DNA from: a bacterium
GTDB lineage: Bacteria; Zhuqueibacterota; QNDG01; JAFGCO01
Direction: 5' to 3'
NCBI GenBank assembly: GCA_016930535.1
Contig: JAFGGN010000038.1
Span: 1-43,917, forward strand
DNA length: 43,917 nucleotides
Of the stretch, positions 15,556-24,796 are shown one piece after another. The translations under genes were made by a program, and so were the position numbers. The notes under the pieces are model-generated. The model did no database searches. It saw nothing but the letters and a program-made list of their open reading frames with translations, and was not told the origin of the DNA. Position 1 is the stretch's first letter. Each line of letters opens with the position of its first letter.

Positions 15556-16440
15556 ATGAATAACAAGCGTATCGGCGTCATCGGCGGAAGCGGGCTGTAT
15601 GAGATTCCCGGTATTGAAAAACTCGAACGGAAACGCATACGCACGCCGTTCGGAGCGCCTTCCGATGAGTTCGATATTTGTGAATTGGACGGGCGCGAGC
15701 TCGTTTTTCTGCCCAGACATGGCAGAAACCATCATATCATGCCTCTCGAGATCAATGCCCGTGCCAATATATGGGCCATGAAAAAACTGGGTGTCGAGTG
15801 GATTATTTCCGCTTCCGCGGTCGGTTCCCTTAAAAAGGAAATTCATCCGACCGATATCGTCCTGATCGATCAGTTTGTTGACAGAACAAAGAAAAGTCAG
15901 GAAGCCACGTTCTTCGGAAACGGTGTGGTCGCCCATATTACGTTTGCACGGCCCATATGCACCGAGCTCAGCAGGGTTTTGTACGAAGCCGGACAGGATA
16001 TCGGTTACGGCGCGCGTATTCACTGGGGCGGCACCTATGTGAATATCGAAGGGCCTGCGTTTTCGACAAAAGCAGAATCCAACCTGTACCGTTCCTGGAA
16101 CATGGATGTCATCGGCATGACCAACCTGATTGAGGCCAAACTCGCACGTGAAGCGGAAATCTGTTATGCAAGTATGGCCATGGTAACCGATTACGACTGC
16201 TGGATCGACGAAGGAGCAGACGCAGGCGATGTCAATGTCGAGATGATATTGAAAAATCTGAAGATGAACGTGGATGCAGCCAGGGGAATCATTGCCGCGG
16301 CTGTCAGCCGCATTCCGGAGGTACGCGAGTGTGAATGCAAGGATGCTCTGAAATCTGCAATCATCACACCGCTGCACCTAGTTCCGGAACTGACACTGGA
16401 TAAGCTCGAACCCATTGTCGGGAAATACTACAAAAAATAG
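15556..16440 (+). CDS. mtnP: S-methyl-5'-thioadenosine phosphorylase
   Basis: The enzyme splits methylthioadenosine, the by-product of polyamine synthesis, with phosphate to give adenine and methylthioribose 1-phosphate. The phosphate loop is GGSGLYEI (10-17) and PRHGRNH follows at about 53-59. IEGPAFSTKAES and the late motifs IEAKLAREAEICYA and TDYDCW are MTAP rather than PNP signatures. Length is 294 aa. Other genes of the methionine salvage pathway are absent here, but apt, which can recover the adenine, is at 28092-28613. It is the last gene of its unit, closed by a strong terminator. Confidence 0.9.
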   Translation: MNNKRIGVIGGSGLYEIPGIEKLERKRIRTPFGAPSDEFDICELDGRELVFLPRHGRNHHIMPLEINARANIWAMKKLGVEWIISASAVGSLKKEIHPTDIVLIDQFVDRTKKSQEATFFGNGVVAHITFARPICTELSRVLYEAGQDIGYGARIHWGGTYVNIEGPAFSTKAESNLYRSWNMDVIGMTNLIEAKLAREAEICYASMAMVTDYDCWIDEGADAGDVNVEMILKNLKMNVDAARGIIAAAVSRIPEVRECECKDALKSAIITPLHLVPELTLDKLEPIVGKYYKK

Positions 16441-16487
16441 GTAAACCGGATCAGGCTGTGCATTGAATCCGATGAATCATGAGCCTT

Positions 16488-16525
16488 CCCCGGCCGTATG
16501 ATTTGAATACGAGCCGGGGGTTTTT
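16488..16525 (+). terminator. intrinsic terminator after mtnP
   Basis: CCCCGGC (16488-16494) pairs with GCCGGGG (16513-16519), continued inward by CGTAT (16495-16499) with ATACG (16507-16511) across a one-base bulge. TTTTT follows at 16521. The stem is 12 bp in all. It separates mtnP from ileS. A weak -35-like TTGAAT lies in its loop side and could belong to an ileS promoter. Confidence 0.8.
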
Positions 16526-16559
16526 AAAAATATGACACATGCTGAATAAAGGAGTACGA

Positions 16560-19500
16560 TTGGCCTTCAAGGAAGTGACAAATCCTGTACAGTTTCCGGC
16601 TCTTGAAAAAGAAATTCTTGAATACTGGGATCAGAACCAGATTTTTAAAAAATCGATTTCAACCCGTTCCGATTCGAAACCGTTTATTTTTTACGAGGGC
16701 CCGCCCACGGCCAACGGGAAACCCGGTATTCATCATGTGATCTCCCGAAGCGTCAAGGATTTTGTATGCCGTTATAAAACCATGCACGGATACCAGGTGC
16801 ACCGCAAGGCCGGATGGGACACCCATGGCCTGCCTGTCGAAATCGAAGTGGAAAAAACGCTGGGCTTCGAGCACAAGGAACAGATCGAATCCTATGGTGT
16901 GGATAAATTCAACAGGGCATGCAGGGAATCGGTTTTTAAATATGTCTCTGAATGGAACGAACTGACCAGGCGAATGGCCTACTGGGTCGATCTGGACCGC
17001 CCCTATGTCACGTATACCAACGATTATATAGAAAGCGTGTGGTGGCTGCTGGACCAGATGTTTCAGAAGGATCTGCTGTATCAGGGATTTAAAATTCTTC
17101 CCTACTGTCCCCGTTGTGAAACCGCCTTGTCGAGCCATGAAACCTCGCTCGGATACAAGGATGTTTCCGAAAGGGCCGTAGTCGTGAAATTTCCGCTCGC
17201 TGACGGGGAGGGCAGGTATATTCTGGCCTGGACCACCACACCCTGGACACTTCCCGGCAATGTGGCACTGGCTGTCGGTAACGACATCGATTATGTGGAA
17301 GTGGAGCAGGTAACCGATCAGGGGACAGAGATCTATTATCTGGCAGAAAACCGGATGGAAATTCTGCAGGGCGACACCAAGGTCCTGAGAAAAATGACCG
17401 GAAACGAACTGGTTGGCTGGAAATACCGGCCCCTGTTCGATTTTATCGATCTGTCCGATGCGGAGCATCCGGCTTATTTTGTCGCTCATGCGGATTTCGT
17501 GACCACGGATGAAGGAACGGGTGTGGTTCATACGGCCGTTATGTACGGCGAGGACGATTACCGCCTGGGCATGCAGCTGGGACTTCCGGCCAAGCATACG
17601 GTGGACGGTCAGGGGCTGTTTACCGAATATGTTCCGGAGTGGCAGGGCAGATACGTCAAGGATCCGGAAACGGAAAAGGCTATACTCATCTATCTCAAGC
17701 AGAAAACCCGTCTGTACCGTTCCGATAAATATACGCATGCGTATCCGCACTGCTGGCGCTGTGATTCGCCGCTCCTGTATTATGCGAAGAAATCCTGGTA
17801 CATCAAAACGACTGCGGTCAGGGATCAGCTGATCGAAAACAACAAACAGATACAGTGGTTCCCGCGCGAGGTCGGCGAGGGGCGGTTCGGACAGTGGCTC
17901 GAGAACAACATCGACTGGGCCATCTCGCGCGACCGGTACTGGGGAACCCCGCTGAACATCTGGATCTGTGAATCCTGCGGCCGGAAAGAATCGGTCGGCA
18001 GTGTCGAGGCGCTGAAATACAAAAGCGGAACCGGCACCATCGAGGATCTCCATAAACCCTACATCGATGAGCTGACATGGGTTTGTCCCGACTGTTCCGG
18101 CATCATGCGGCGCACGCCGGAAGTGATCGACTGCTGGTTTGATTCGGGCGCCATGCCCTACGCACAGTTCCATTATCCCTTTGCAGAGGACGGACTGTTC
18201 GATCAGAATTTTCCCGCGGATTTCATTGCGGAAGGTGTGGATCAGACACGCGGCTGGTTCTATTCGCTGCTGGCCATTTCCACGCTGATATCCGGCCGGT
18301 CCAGCTACAAACAGTGCATCTCGATCGAAATGATCCTGGACAAAGACGGTCAGAAAATGTCCAAATCACGGGGGAATGCAGTCGATCCTTTCATGATCCT
18401 GGATGAATACGGCGCAGATCCCCTGAGGTGGTACCTGTTTACCGTGAGCCCTCCCTGGGTTCCGACGCGTTTCGACCAGGAAGGCGTCCAGGAGGTCATG
18501 CGCAAATTTTTCGGAACCCTTTCAAATACCTATGCATTTTTCGTGCTCTATGCGAATATTGACGGCTTTACCTGCCAGGAGGAACCGATCCCGCCCCAGG
18601 AACGTTCCGAGATCGACCGCTGGCTCATTTCGTCTCTGAACGGCCTTGTGGAACGGGTGCATGCCGGGCTTGAAAGATACGATGTCACCAGGGCAGCGAG
18701 GGCAATACAGACCTTTGTCATGGATGATCTTTCAAACTGGTACGTTCGCCGTAACAGGCGCCGTTTCTGGAAATCCGAGATGAGTGCGGACAAACTGGCC
18801 GCCTATCAAACCCTGTACGAAACCCTGATGACAGTGGCCAAAATGATTGCACCGTTTTCTCCGTTCTTCGCTGAAGCCATGTATCAGAACCTGAACAGCC
18901 ACGGCAGGGAGACTTCCGAAAGCGTGCATCTGGCCATGTATCCTGAACCGTCAGCGCCTCAATTCCAGTTCAGGGATCAGCAGCTCGAACGCCGGATGAA
19001 TGCCGCGCGGGATATTGTCCAGCTCTGCAGGGCCGCCCGAAATGAAGCGGGAATCAAGGTTCGGCAGCCCCTGGCAAAGGCGCTGATCGTGCTGTCCGAT
19101 CAAACCCTCGAACAGGGCATCCGGTCGTTCCAGACCATGATCCTGGATGAAATCAATGTTCATGAAATCGAGTTTGTGCAGGATTCCTCCCGGCTGACCA
19201 GCAAAAAGGCAAAACCCGTATTCAAGAATCTGGGACCGAAATTTGGAAGCCATGTCAATCAGATTGCAGAAATCATCCGTGAATTCGGAAACGATGAAGT
19301 GGAAAGACTCGAACGCGGCGAAACGATAAGGATTCATAAAGATAAATTCGATAAAGGCGGTGAAATCGTTCTGAATGACGTGGAGGTGGTTCAGGAGCCG
19401 GTCGAAGGGCTGGAGGTTCAGTCCGATCAGGCATTTACTGTGGCACTGGATACAAGACTCACCGATGCGCTGATCGCGGAAGGGATCGCACGGGAGTTCG

Positions 19501-19733
19501 TGAACCGTGTCCAGAACATGCGCAAAGACGCCGGATTCGATGTCATGGACCGTATCAGCGTCGGATATCAGGCATCTGCTCTGGCTGAAAAGGCCATTCG
19601 GGAAAAACAGGATTCAATCTGCGAAGAAATACTGGCCACGGATCTTGAAAAGGGAATTCGTGACGGAGGCGTTCAAAAATCCTGGCAAATCGATGAACAT
19701 ACGATCGAAATCCGTATCGAGAAGGCCGGATAG
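16560..19733 (+). CDS. ileS: isoleucyl-tRNA synthetase, eukaryote-like class (1057 aa)
   Basis: Class I synthetase charging tRNA-Ile. The HIGH-equivalent is GIHHVISRS (HHVI at 58-61), the class-2 IleRS form, and KMSKS lies at 599-603 in DKDGQKMSKSRGN. The editing domain (WTTTPWTLPGN) and the long C-terminal region fit the class. IleRS of this class are known to be naturally less sensitive to mupirocin; for this protein that is inference. AAAGGAG (16548-16554) is five bases from TTG 16560, so I take TTG as the start; an in-frame ATG at 16539 lies before that site and has none of its own. It begins a unit with a dksA-like gene, lspA, rluD and a nif3-like gene. Confidence 0.95.
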   Translation: MAFKEVTNPVQFPALEKEILEYWDQNQIFKKSISTRSDSKPFIFYEGPPTANGKPGIHHVISRSVKDFVCRYKTMHGYQVHRKAGWDTHGLPVEIEVEKTLGFEHKEQIESYGVDKFNRACRESVFKYVSEWNELTRRMAYWVDLDRPYVTYTNDYIESVWWLLDQMFQKDLLYQGFKILPYCPRCETALSSHETSLGYKDVSERAVVVKFPLADGEGRYILAWTTTPWTLPGNVALAVGNDIDYVEVEQVTDQGTEIYYLAENRMEILQGDTKVLRKMTGNELVGWKYRPLFDFIDLSDAEHPAYFVAHADFVTTDEGTGVVHTAVMYGEDDYRLGMQLGLPAKHTVDGQGLFTEYVPEWQGRYVKDPETEKAILIYLKQKTRLYRSDKYTHAYPHCWRCDSPLLYYAKKSWYIKTTAVRDQLIENNKQIQWFPREVGEGRFGQWLENNIDWAISRDRYWGTPLNIWICESCGRKESVGSVEALKYKSGTGTIEDLHKPYIDELTWVCPDCSGIMRRTPEVIDCWFDSGAMPYAQFHYPFAEDGLFDQNFPADFIAEGVDQTRGWFYSLLAISTLISGRSSYKQCISIEMILDKDGQKMSKSRGNAVDPFMILDEYGADPLRWYLFTVSPPWVPTRFDQEGVQEVMRKFFGTLSNTYAFFVLYANIDGFTCQEEPIPPQERSEIDRWLISSLNGLVERVHAGLERYDVTRAARAIQTFVMDDLSNWYVRRNRRRFWKSEMSADKLAAYQTLYETLMTVAKMIAPFSPFFAEAMYQNLNSHGRETSESVHLAMYPEPSAPQFQFRDQQLERRMNAARDIVQLCRAARNEAGIKVRQPLAKALIVLSDQTLEQGIRSFQTMILDEINVHEIEFVQDSSRLTSKKAKPVFKNLGPKFGSHVNQIAEIIREFGNDEVERLERGETIRIHKDKFDKGGEIVLNDVEVVQEPVEGLEVQSDQAFTVALDTRLTDALIAEGIAREFVNRVQNMRKDAGFDVMDRISVGYQASALAEKAIREKQDSICEEILATDLEKGIRDGGVQKSWQIDEHTIEIRIEKAG

Positions 19734-19762
19734 GCTGCCCTTCTCCCCGGAGGTGAATTTGC

Positions 19763-20167
19763 ATGAATAAAAAAGATTTACAATTTTTCAGGGAGTTGCT
19801 CATCGAACATCGGCAGGCCTTGTTGTTCCAGATGGATCATATCAAAGAATCTGAAATGAACAGCACCACCAAAGAATCATCCGGCGACCATTCAGCCTAT
19901 TCGTTTCATATGGCGGATCAGGGCACGGACAATATGGAACGCGAGAAGAGTTTTTTCTATGCGGAAAGGGACGGCAGGGCACTCAATCTGATCGAAATGG
20001 CTTTGGTGCGGATCGAGGACGGAAGTTTCGGAAAATGTCAGGAATGCGGGGATTATATTCACAGGGACCGTCTTGAAGCGGTGCCCTATGCGGAGCTGTG
20101 TATCGGATGCAAGGCCCGGGAGGAAAATATGCCCCGGTTCAACGCATTTGCATCAGGAGTCGAGTGA
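19763..20167 (+). CDS. TraR/DksA-type C4 zinc finger protein (134 aa)
   Basis: DksA-like proteins enter the RNA polymerase secondary channel with a coiled-coil tip and modulate transcription. The zinc finger has four cysteines: C92 and C95 in CQECG, C113 and C116 in CIGC. Residues 1-80 are helical (coiled-coil arms). Whether it acts like DksA proper cannot be told from sequence: the tip region is QGTDNMEREK rather than a clear DxxDxA motif. GGAGGTG precedes the ATG. The next gene, lspA, starts one base after its stop, a pairing common in many bacteria. Confidence 0.85.
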   Translation: MNKKDLQFFRELLIEHRQALLFQMDHIKESEMNSTTKESSGDHSAYSFHMADQGTDNMEREKSFFYAERDGRALNLIEMALVRIEDGSFGKCQECGDYIHRDRLEAVPYAELCIGCKAREENMPRFNAFASGVE

Positions 20168-20168
20168 T

Positions 20169-20651
20169 TTGATCGTGATCATGATATTCGCAGTCATTCT
20201 GGCCGGGGATCAGTTGTCCAAGGCCCTGGTTCGGGATGCCATGGTTCCCGGACAATCCTTCAGTGTCTTCGGTGATGTCGTCCGGTTTACCTACGTGGAA
20301 AATCCGGGCATTGCATTCGGCATACGTGTCCCTCATGGATGGATATTCACCTGTCTTTCCGTTCTGGCCGTGATCGGAATCGTGATCTATTTGATCAAAC
20401 AGTGGAAGGAAAGCCTCTGGATAAAATCCGCGCTGGCCCTTATATTGGGAGGTGCAGTCGGAAACCTGATCGACCGGATTCTTTATGAGAAAGTCGCCGA
20501 TTTTGTGGATATCGGTATCAGGACGGTACGCTGGCCCGTATTCAATGTGGCCGATTCCGCGGTCGTGGTCGGAATGGCCATTCTTTTTATCGTTTTGTTC
20601 CATCAGGAAAAGAAAAATTCGGTACCTCACATCATTGCCGGCGGTGATTGA
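20169..20651 (+). CDS. lspA: lipoprotein signal peptidase (signal peptidase II)
   Basis: An inner-membrane aspartyl protease that removes the signal peptide of prolipoproteins before the lipid-modified Cys. Family motifs: DQLSK (14-18), ENPGIAFG (44-51), GNLIDR (98-103) and FNVADSA (125-131). The catalytic aspartates are D111 (ADF) and D129. Four hydrophobic helices fit the topology. The start is most likely TTG 20169, nine bases after GGAG (20156-20159); GTG 20175 and ATG 20181 are alternatives too far from that site. Length 160 aa is typical. It fits the lipoprotein-rich content of this window. Confidence 0.92.
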   Translation: MIVIMIFAVILAGDQLSKALVRDAMVPGQSFSVFGDVVRFTYVENPGIAFGIRVPHGWIFTCLSVLAVIGIVIYLIKQWKESLWIKSALALILGGAVGNLIDRILYEKVADFVDIGIRTVRWPVFNVADSAVVVGMAILFIVLFHQEKKNSVPHIIAGGD

Positions 20652-20717
20652 ATTTCTGCAAAACAGCAGCAAGGCCGTTCCCGGCTGACCGCAAATCCGA
20701 ATACGAATCTTTTTTAA

Positions 20718-21728
20718 ATGTCAATTCATGATTCCATAGAATCCAGAACCCTTACCATGACCATCCCTCCCAACAAATCAAGGGAGCGGATCGACACGTT
20801 TCTGGCCAGGGAAATGGCGCGATATTCACGCAGCCAGATCCAGACACTGATCAAGGCGGAGAAAGTACGCGTCGACGGCAGGACAGTGCGCAGCAATTAT
20901 ATTGTCAGACCCCTGGAATGCGTGACGATCGAAGTGCCCAAACCCAGGGAACATGATCTTGAGCCGGAGAATATTCCGCTCGATATCGTGTTTGAGGACG
21001 ATTATCTGATCGTGCTGAACAAACCAGCCGGCATGGTGGTCCATCCGGCCCACGGCCATTCGAGCGGGACACTGGTGAACGCGCTGCTGTATCACTGCAG
21101 CCGTCTCTCGAGCATGCATGACACCACACGTCCGGGTATTGTCCACAGGCTGGACAAAGACACTTCGGGTTTGCTGCTCGCGGTCAAGGATGACGAGGTT
21201 CACAGGGGACTGGCCCGTCAGTTTTCCGATAAAACCGTAAACCGGGAATACAAGGCCATTGTCTGGAGACATTTTAAAAACCGGTCGGGCACCATCGAAA
21301 CCATGCTGGCAAGAAGCACACGAGACCGGAAGATTTTCACGGTCGCCGCGGACGGCAAGCATGCAGTGACCCACTATCAGGTTCTGGAACAGTTCGATTT
21401 TCTGTCCTTCGTTTCTCTGAAACTCGAGACCGGCCGTACGCATCAGATTCGTGTGCATCTTTCCCATATGGGGCATCCGGTTTTCGGCGATCAGACCTAT
21501 GGCGGAAGGGGCAGGCAGCTGGGCGGACTGAACCATGAAAGAACCGCCTTTACAAACATGCTTCTGGAAGCGCTGCCCAGGCAGGCGCTGCATGCACAGA
21601 CGCTTGGATTTCTTCATCCGGTCACCGGGGAACACCTGTTTTTTACCTCGGAGCTGCCGGATGATATGCAATTTGTACTCGACGCTTTGAGGAAGAAAAA
21701 AGCCGAATGGCAGGGAGACAAGGCATGA
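20718..21728 (+). CDS. rluD: RluD-family 23S rRNA pseudouridine synthase
   Basis: Converts uridines in the helix 69 region of 23S rRNA to pseudouridine if it is a true RluD. An S4 RNA-binding domain covers about residues 22-75 (RIDTFLAREM, then SRSQIQTLIK). The catalytic motif HRLDKDTSG lies at 143-151 with D146 as nucleophile, and GRTHQIRVHL is present further on. Length 336 aa is usual. No Shine-Dalgarno precedes ATG 20718; ATG 20757 is an alternative that would remove 13 residues. Its stop overlaps the next start (ATGA). Confidence 0.9.
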   Translation: MSIHDSIESRTLTMTIPPNKSRERIDTFLAREMARYSRSQIQTLIKAEKVRVDGRTVRSNYIVRPLECVTIEVPKPREHDLEPENIPLDIVFEDDYLIVLNKPAGMVVHPAHGHSSGTLVNALLYHCSRLSSMHDTTRPGIVHRLDKDTSGLLLAVKDDEVHRGLARQFSDKTVNREYKAIVWRHFKNRSGTIETMLARSTRDRKIFTVAADGKHAVTHYQVLEQFDFLSFVSLKLETGRTHQIRVHLSHMGHPVFGDQTYGGRGRQLGGLNHERTAFTNMLLEALPRQALHAQTLGFLHPVTGEHLFFTSELPDDMQFVLDALRKKKAEWQGDKA

Positions 21729-22477
21729 ACGCAAAAGAACTGGCCCGCAGCCTCGATACACTGCTCGATATATCCGGGATCCAGGACGCGAGTCTGAACG
21801 GCCTGCAGGTCGAGAACAGGAAGGATATCGCGACAGTCGGGCTGGCCGTGGATGTTTCGTACGCCGTTATCGGGAGGGCCCGCGAGGCCGGCGTGGATTT
21901 TCTGATCGTCCATCACGGCCTGTTCTGGGGAAAATGCGAACCGGTAACCGGAAATATGTACAATCGCCTTCGTGCCCTTCTCGATGCGGATATGGCGCTG
22001 TATGCCGTGCATTTACCGCTGGACGTGCATCCGGAGTTAGGCAACAATGCCCGGATTCAGAGTTTGTTGCAATTGACACAAATGGATGATTTCGGATCCT
22101 TTCAGGGATTTCCGCTGGGGAAAATGGCGATTTTCGATCCGCCCAGGAGCCTGAAGGATATCGCAGCGGACGTCCGCTCCGGATTAGGCTCCGAGCCGGT
22201 TATCTGGAATTTCGGTCCGGATCAGGTCGGGAAACTAGCATATATCAGCGGCGGCGGCATCGGATACCTGGAGCAGGCCGTGGAGGCGGGCGCGGATGCG
22301 CTCCTTACCGGAGAACCCAGACACGGTTCGTACTGGTCCGCGAAGGAATACGGCATCAATGTGATTCTCGCCGGTCATTATGCCACGGAAACGGCCGGTG
22401 TCCGGGCAGTCGGAGAGCATATTGAATCAGCTCTGGGTCTGAAAACCGTATTCATCGACATGCCGACCGGATACTGA
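21725..22477 (+). CDS. Nif3-like dinuclear metal center protein (250 aa)
   Basis: NIF3/YbgI family (also grouped with GTP cyclohydrolase I type 2-like proteins): a toroidal hexamer with a two-metal site of uncertain function. Metal-ligand motifs are visible: VHHGLFW (H63, H64), AVHLPLD, and AGHYATE near the C-terminus. The start at 21725 is set by GGGAG seven bases upstream and overlaps the rluD stop by four bases, implying translational coupling. An in-frame ATG at 21707 lies before that site. Last gene of the ileS unit. Confidence 0.85.
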   Translation: MNAKELARSLDTLLDISGIQDASLNGLQVENRKDIATVGLAVDVSYAVIGRAREAGVDFLIVHHGLFWGKCEPVTGNMYNRLRALLDADMALYAVHLPLDVHPELGNNARIQSLLQLTQMDDFGSFQGFPLGKMAIFDPPRSLKDIAADVRSGLGSEPVIWNFGPDQVGKLAYISGGGIGYLEQAVEAGADALLTGEPRHGSYWSAKEYGINVILAGHYATETAGVRAVGEHIESALGLKTVFIDMPTGY

Positions 22478-22520
22478 CCGGGTGATCAGGATATGCATGA
22501 CGGATCGGACGGGAATGTCC

Positions 22521-22549
22521 TTGACATTGGAGGATGATTTCTCGATATT
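22521..22549 (+). promoter_or_regulatory. candidate promoter of the DUF4416-purM-plsY-gpsA unit
   Basis: A perfect TTGACA (22521-22526), 17 bases, then GATATT (22544-22549; 4/6 to TATAAT), 32 bases before the DUF4416 start. It lies in the only sizeable gap of this gene run. Confidence 0.4.
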
Positions 22550-22581
22550 GAATTTCATCGAACCGATTAAGAACGGACCAT

Positions 22582-23130
22582 ATGGCTCAGATTAGGGAAC
22601 CCATTCCGGTTAAACTGATATGCGGCGTGACATTTGTTTCCGCGGATATTTTTCAGGGAGCCGTTCAGGATATGGAATCCATATTCTCCTCAGTCCAGGT
22701 TCAGAGTCCGGTTTTCGATTTTTCCGCGTTCACGTCTTACTATGAGGAAGAAATGGGCAAGGGACTGCAGAAGGCGTTTCTCTGTTTTGAGAGTGTCTAT
22801 GATCCTGCGTCGCTTCCGGCATGTAAAGTGAAATCGGATACAATCGAAAAGAAATGGGCCGTCGATAACAGGCGCCGGGTCAATCTCGATCCCGGGTATC
22901 TGACAGCTGCAAAACTGGTTCTGGCGACGGCCAAGGATTTCGCCCACCGGATCTATATCGGGCAGGGCATTTACGGGGATGTTCAGCTTCGCTTCCGGCA
23001 GGGCCGGTTTGAACCGAGCAAGTGGACATATCCGGATTATCAGACGGACCTGGCGATGACGTTTTTCGGCCGGATTCGCTCACAATTTTTACAACAGGAA
23101 AGGCATGATGAACAAGTCATTGGATTATAA
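22582..23130 (+). CDS. DUF4416 family protein (182 aa)
   Basis: A conserved protein of unknown function found mainly in thermophilic and anaerobic lineages. Recognisable blocks are PVKLICGVTF near the start, FTSYYEEEMGKGLQKAFLCF, the VNLDPGYLTAAKLVLATAKD segment and the end WTYPDYQTDL. No signal peptide or membrane helix is seen. Its 3' end overlaps purM by 26 bases, which ties the two genes translationally and hints at a link to nucleotide metabolism, though nothing in the sequence shows an activity. Confidence 0.85.
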   Translation: MAQIREPIPVKLICGVTFVSADIFQGAVQDMESIFSSVQVQSPVFDFSAFTSYYEEEMGKGLQKAFLCFESVYDPASLPACKVKSDTIEKKWAVDNRRRVNLDPGYLTAAKLVLATAKDFAHRIYIGQGIYGDVQLRFRQGRFEPSKWTYPDYQTDLAMTFFGRIRSQFLQQERHDEQVIGL

Positions 23131-24115
23131 ATCCGCAGGGGTGGACATCGAGGCCGGGGAGACCGCCGTACGGAAAATCAAAGAAAGCGTGCGTTCCACC
23201 TTCAATGCCAGTGTGTTGACCGACATCGGTAAATTCGGCGGGTTCTATGCATTGAATACGTCCGAATACAGGCAGCCGGTTCTGGTCTCTTCCATTGACG
23301 GCGTCGGCACAAAACTGAAAGTGGCATTCATGATGAAAAAACACGATACCGTGGGCGAGGATCTCGTCAACCACTGTATCAACGACATACTCGTCGGAGG
23401 GGCGAGGCCCCTGTTTTTTCTGGATTATATCGGTACCGGGATTCTGGATACCGGTGATGTCGAGTCCCTCGTCTCCGGAATGGTCAGGGGCTGCCGGGCC
23501 AACGGCTGTGCGCTGATCGGCGGCGAGATGGCCGAGATGCCGGGTTTTTATCAGGCGGGGGAATACGATGTGGCGGGATGCATCGTCGGCATTGTCGAAA
23601 AGGACCGGGTGATCGACGGCAGTTCGATTCAGAGAGGGGATGTCCTGATTGGCCTGCCGTCCACGGGGCTGCATACAAACGGATACAGCCTGGCGCGCAA
23701 GGTTTTGTTCGAACACGCGAATTATACAGTGGACACCCGTGTGGACGGCATGGACGGCACCCTGGGTGAAATTCTGCTTTCCGTGCACCGGTGTTATTTT
23801 CCCGTGGTTGCGCCGGTTCTCGACCGGATTGAAATGCGGGGCATGTCCCACATTACGGGAGGGGGCATCGTGGGCAATACAAAGCGTATTCTTCCGGAGG
23901 GCCTGTCGCTTTCCATCGACTGGGATGCCTGGAAAATTCCCGGGATATTCCGCCTCATTCAGAAGGCGGGGAACGTGCCGGAAGAGGACATGCGGCGGAC
24001 ATTCAACATGGGTGTCGGGTATATTTTTATCGTGCGTGCCGCGGATGCACCGGTACTTCAGGAGATGCTCGGGGAACAAGGGGAGGCGCCTTTCCGCGTG
24101 GGAGAGGTCGTTTGA
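23105..24115 (+). CDS. purM: phosphoribosylformylglycinamidine cyclo-ligase (AIR synthetase)
   Basis: Catalyses the ATP-dependent ring closure that makes aminoimidazole ribonucleotide, step five of purine synthesis. Motifs: SSIDGVGTK, the HCINDILVGGARPLFFLDY block, GGEMAEMPGFY and GLHTNGYSLAR, and THITGGG-like SHITGGGIVGN. Length 336 aa is normal. AGGAAAGG precedes overlapping ATGs at 23105 and 23108; I take the first. The 5' end overlaps DUF4416. No other pur gene is nearby. Confidence 0.95.
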   Translation: MMNKSLDYKSAGVDIEAGETAVRKIKESVRSTFNASVLTDIGKFGGFYALNTSEYRQPVLVSSIDGVGTKLKVAFMMKKHDTVGEDLVNHCINDILVGGARPLFFLDYIGTGILDTGDVESLVSGMVRGCRANGCALIGGEMAEMPGFYQAGEYDVAGCIVGIVEKDRVIDGSSIQRGDVLIGLPSTGLHTNGYSLARKVLFEHANYTVDTRVDGMDGTLGEILLSVHRCYFPVVAPVLDRIEMRGMSHITGGGIVGNTKRILPEGLSLSIDWDAWKIPGIFRLIQKAGNVPEEDMRRTFNMGVGYIFIVRAADAPVLQEMLGEQGEAPFRVGEVV

Positions 24116-24145
24116 CAGAATGGTGCTAACAACAGGAGCAGAATC

Positions 24146-24796
24146 ATGCTTTCACTGGTTGTGATTATCGTGCTTGGATATCTGGCCGGTTCCGTTCCTA
24201 CGGCCATCATCACGAGCCGTGTGCTGATGAAGGACGATATCCGCAATCACGGCAGCCGGAATGCGGGTGCGACGAATGTGTTCAGAATCATGGGTTGGAA
24301 GCCCGCATTGTTCGTGGTGCTCGTGGATATGGCCAAGGGCCTGCTGGCCGTGTTATTCGTTTCTAAAATCGTGATCGATCCCGTACCCTGGGACATGCCC
24401 CTGATCCGCGTGCTTGCGGGTGTGGCCGCCATTGTCGGACATATCTGGACCGTTTTTGCCGGGTTCAGAGGCGGAAAAGGAGTCGGAACCGCTTTCGGCG
24501 TGCTTGTAGCCCTGATTCCTGTGCCGGCCCTGACCGCACTCGTTTTGTGGATCGTGCTTGTGCTGACCACGCGATATGTATCGGTCGGATCCATGACCGC
24601 TGCGCTGTCCCTTCCGGTGACCATGCTGTGCCAGCGGCATCTGTTTCATACGCCTGTTCCGGATCTGTATTTCTGGATCGGAACAGTCATCGCCCTGCTC
24701 ATTGTTTTCACGCACCGGGCCAATATCGGCCGGCTGATCCGCGGCGAGGAGAACCGGTTCGGAAGCAAAAAGAAAAGTGAGGAAAAACCATCTTGA
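24146..24796 (+). CDS. plsY: acyl-phosphate:glycerol-3-phosphate acyltransferase
   Basis: An integral inner-membrane enzyme that makes lysophosphatidic acid from acyl phosphate and glycerol 3-phosphate. Family motifs: GSVPTAIITSR, GSRNAGATNVFR and GHIWTVFAGFRGGKGVGTA, with five or more hydrophobic segments. Length 216 aa. CAGGAG precedes the ATG. It overlaps gpsA by four bases; GpsA makes its substrate, so the pair feeds phospholipid synthesis in coordinated amounts. The C-terminus is lysine-rich. Confidence 0.94.
   Translation: MLSLVVIIVLGYLAGSVPTAIITSRVLMKDDIRNHGSRNAGATNVFRIMGWKPALFVVLVDMAKGLLAVLFVSKIVIDPVPWDMPLIRVLAGVAAIVGHIWTVFAGFRGGKGVGTAFGVLVALIPVPALTALVLWIVLVLTTRYVSVGSMTAALSLPVTMLCQRHLFHTPVPDLYFWIGTVIALLIVFTHRANIGRLIRGEENRFGSKKKSEEKPS

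Noticed and set aside
16521..16560. T-box or other tRNA-sensing leader before ileS
   Set aside because: The gap is too short after the terminator, and no T-box sequence or specifier loop is visible.
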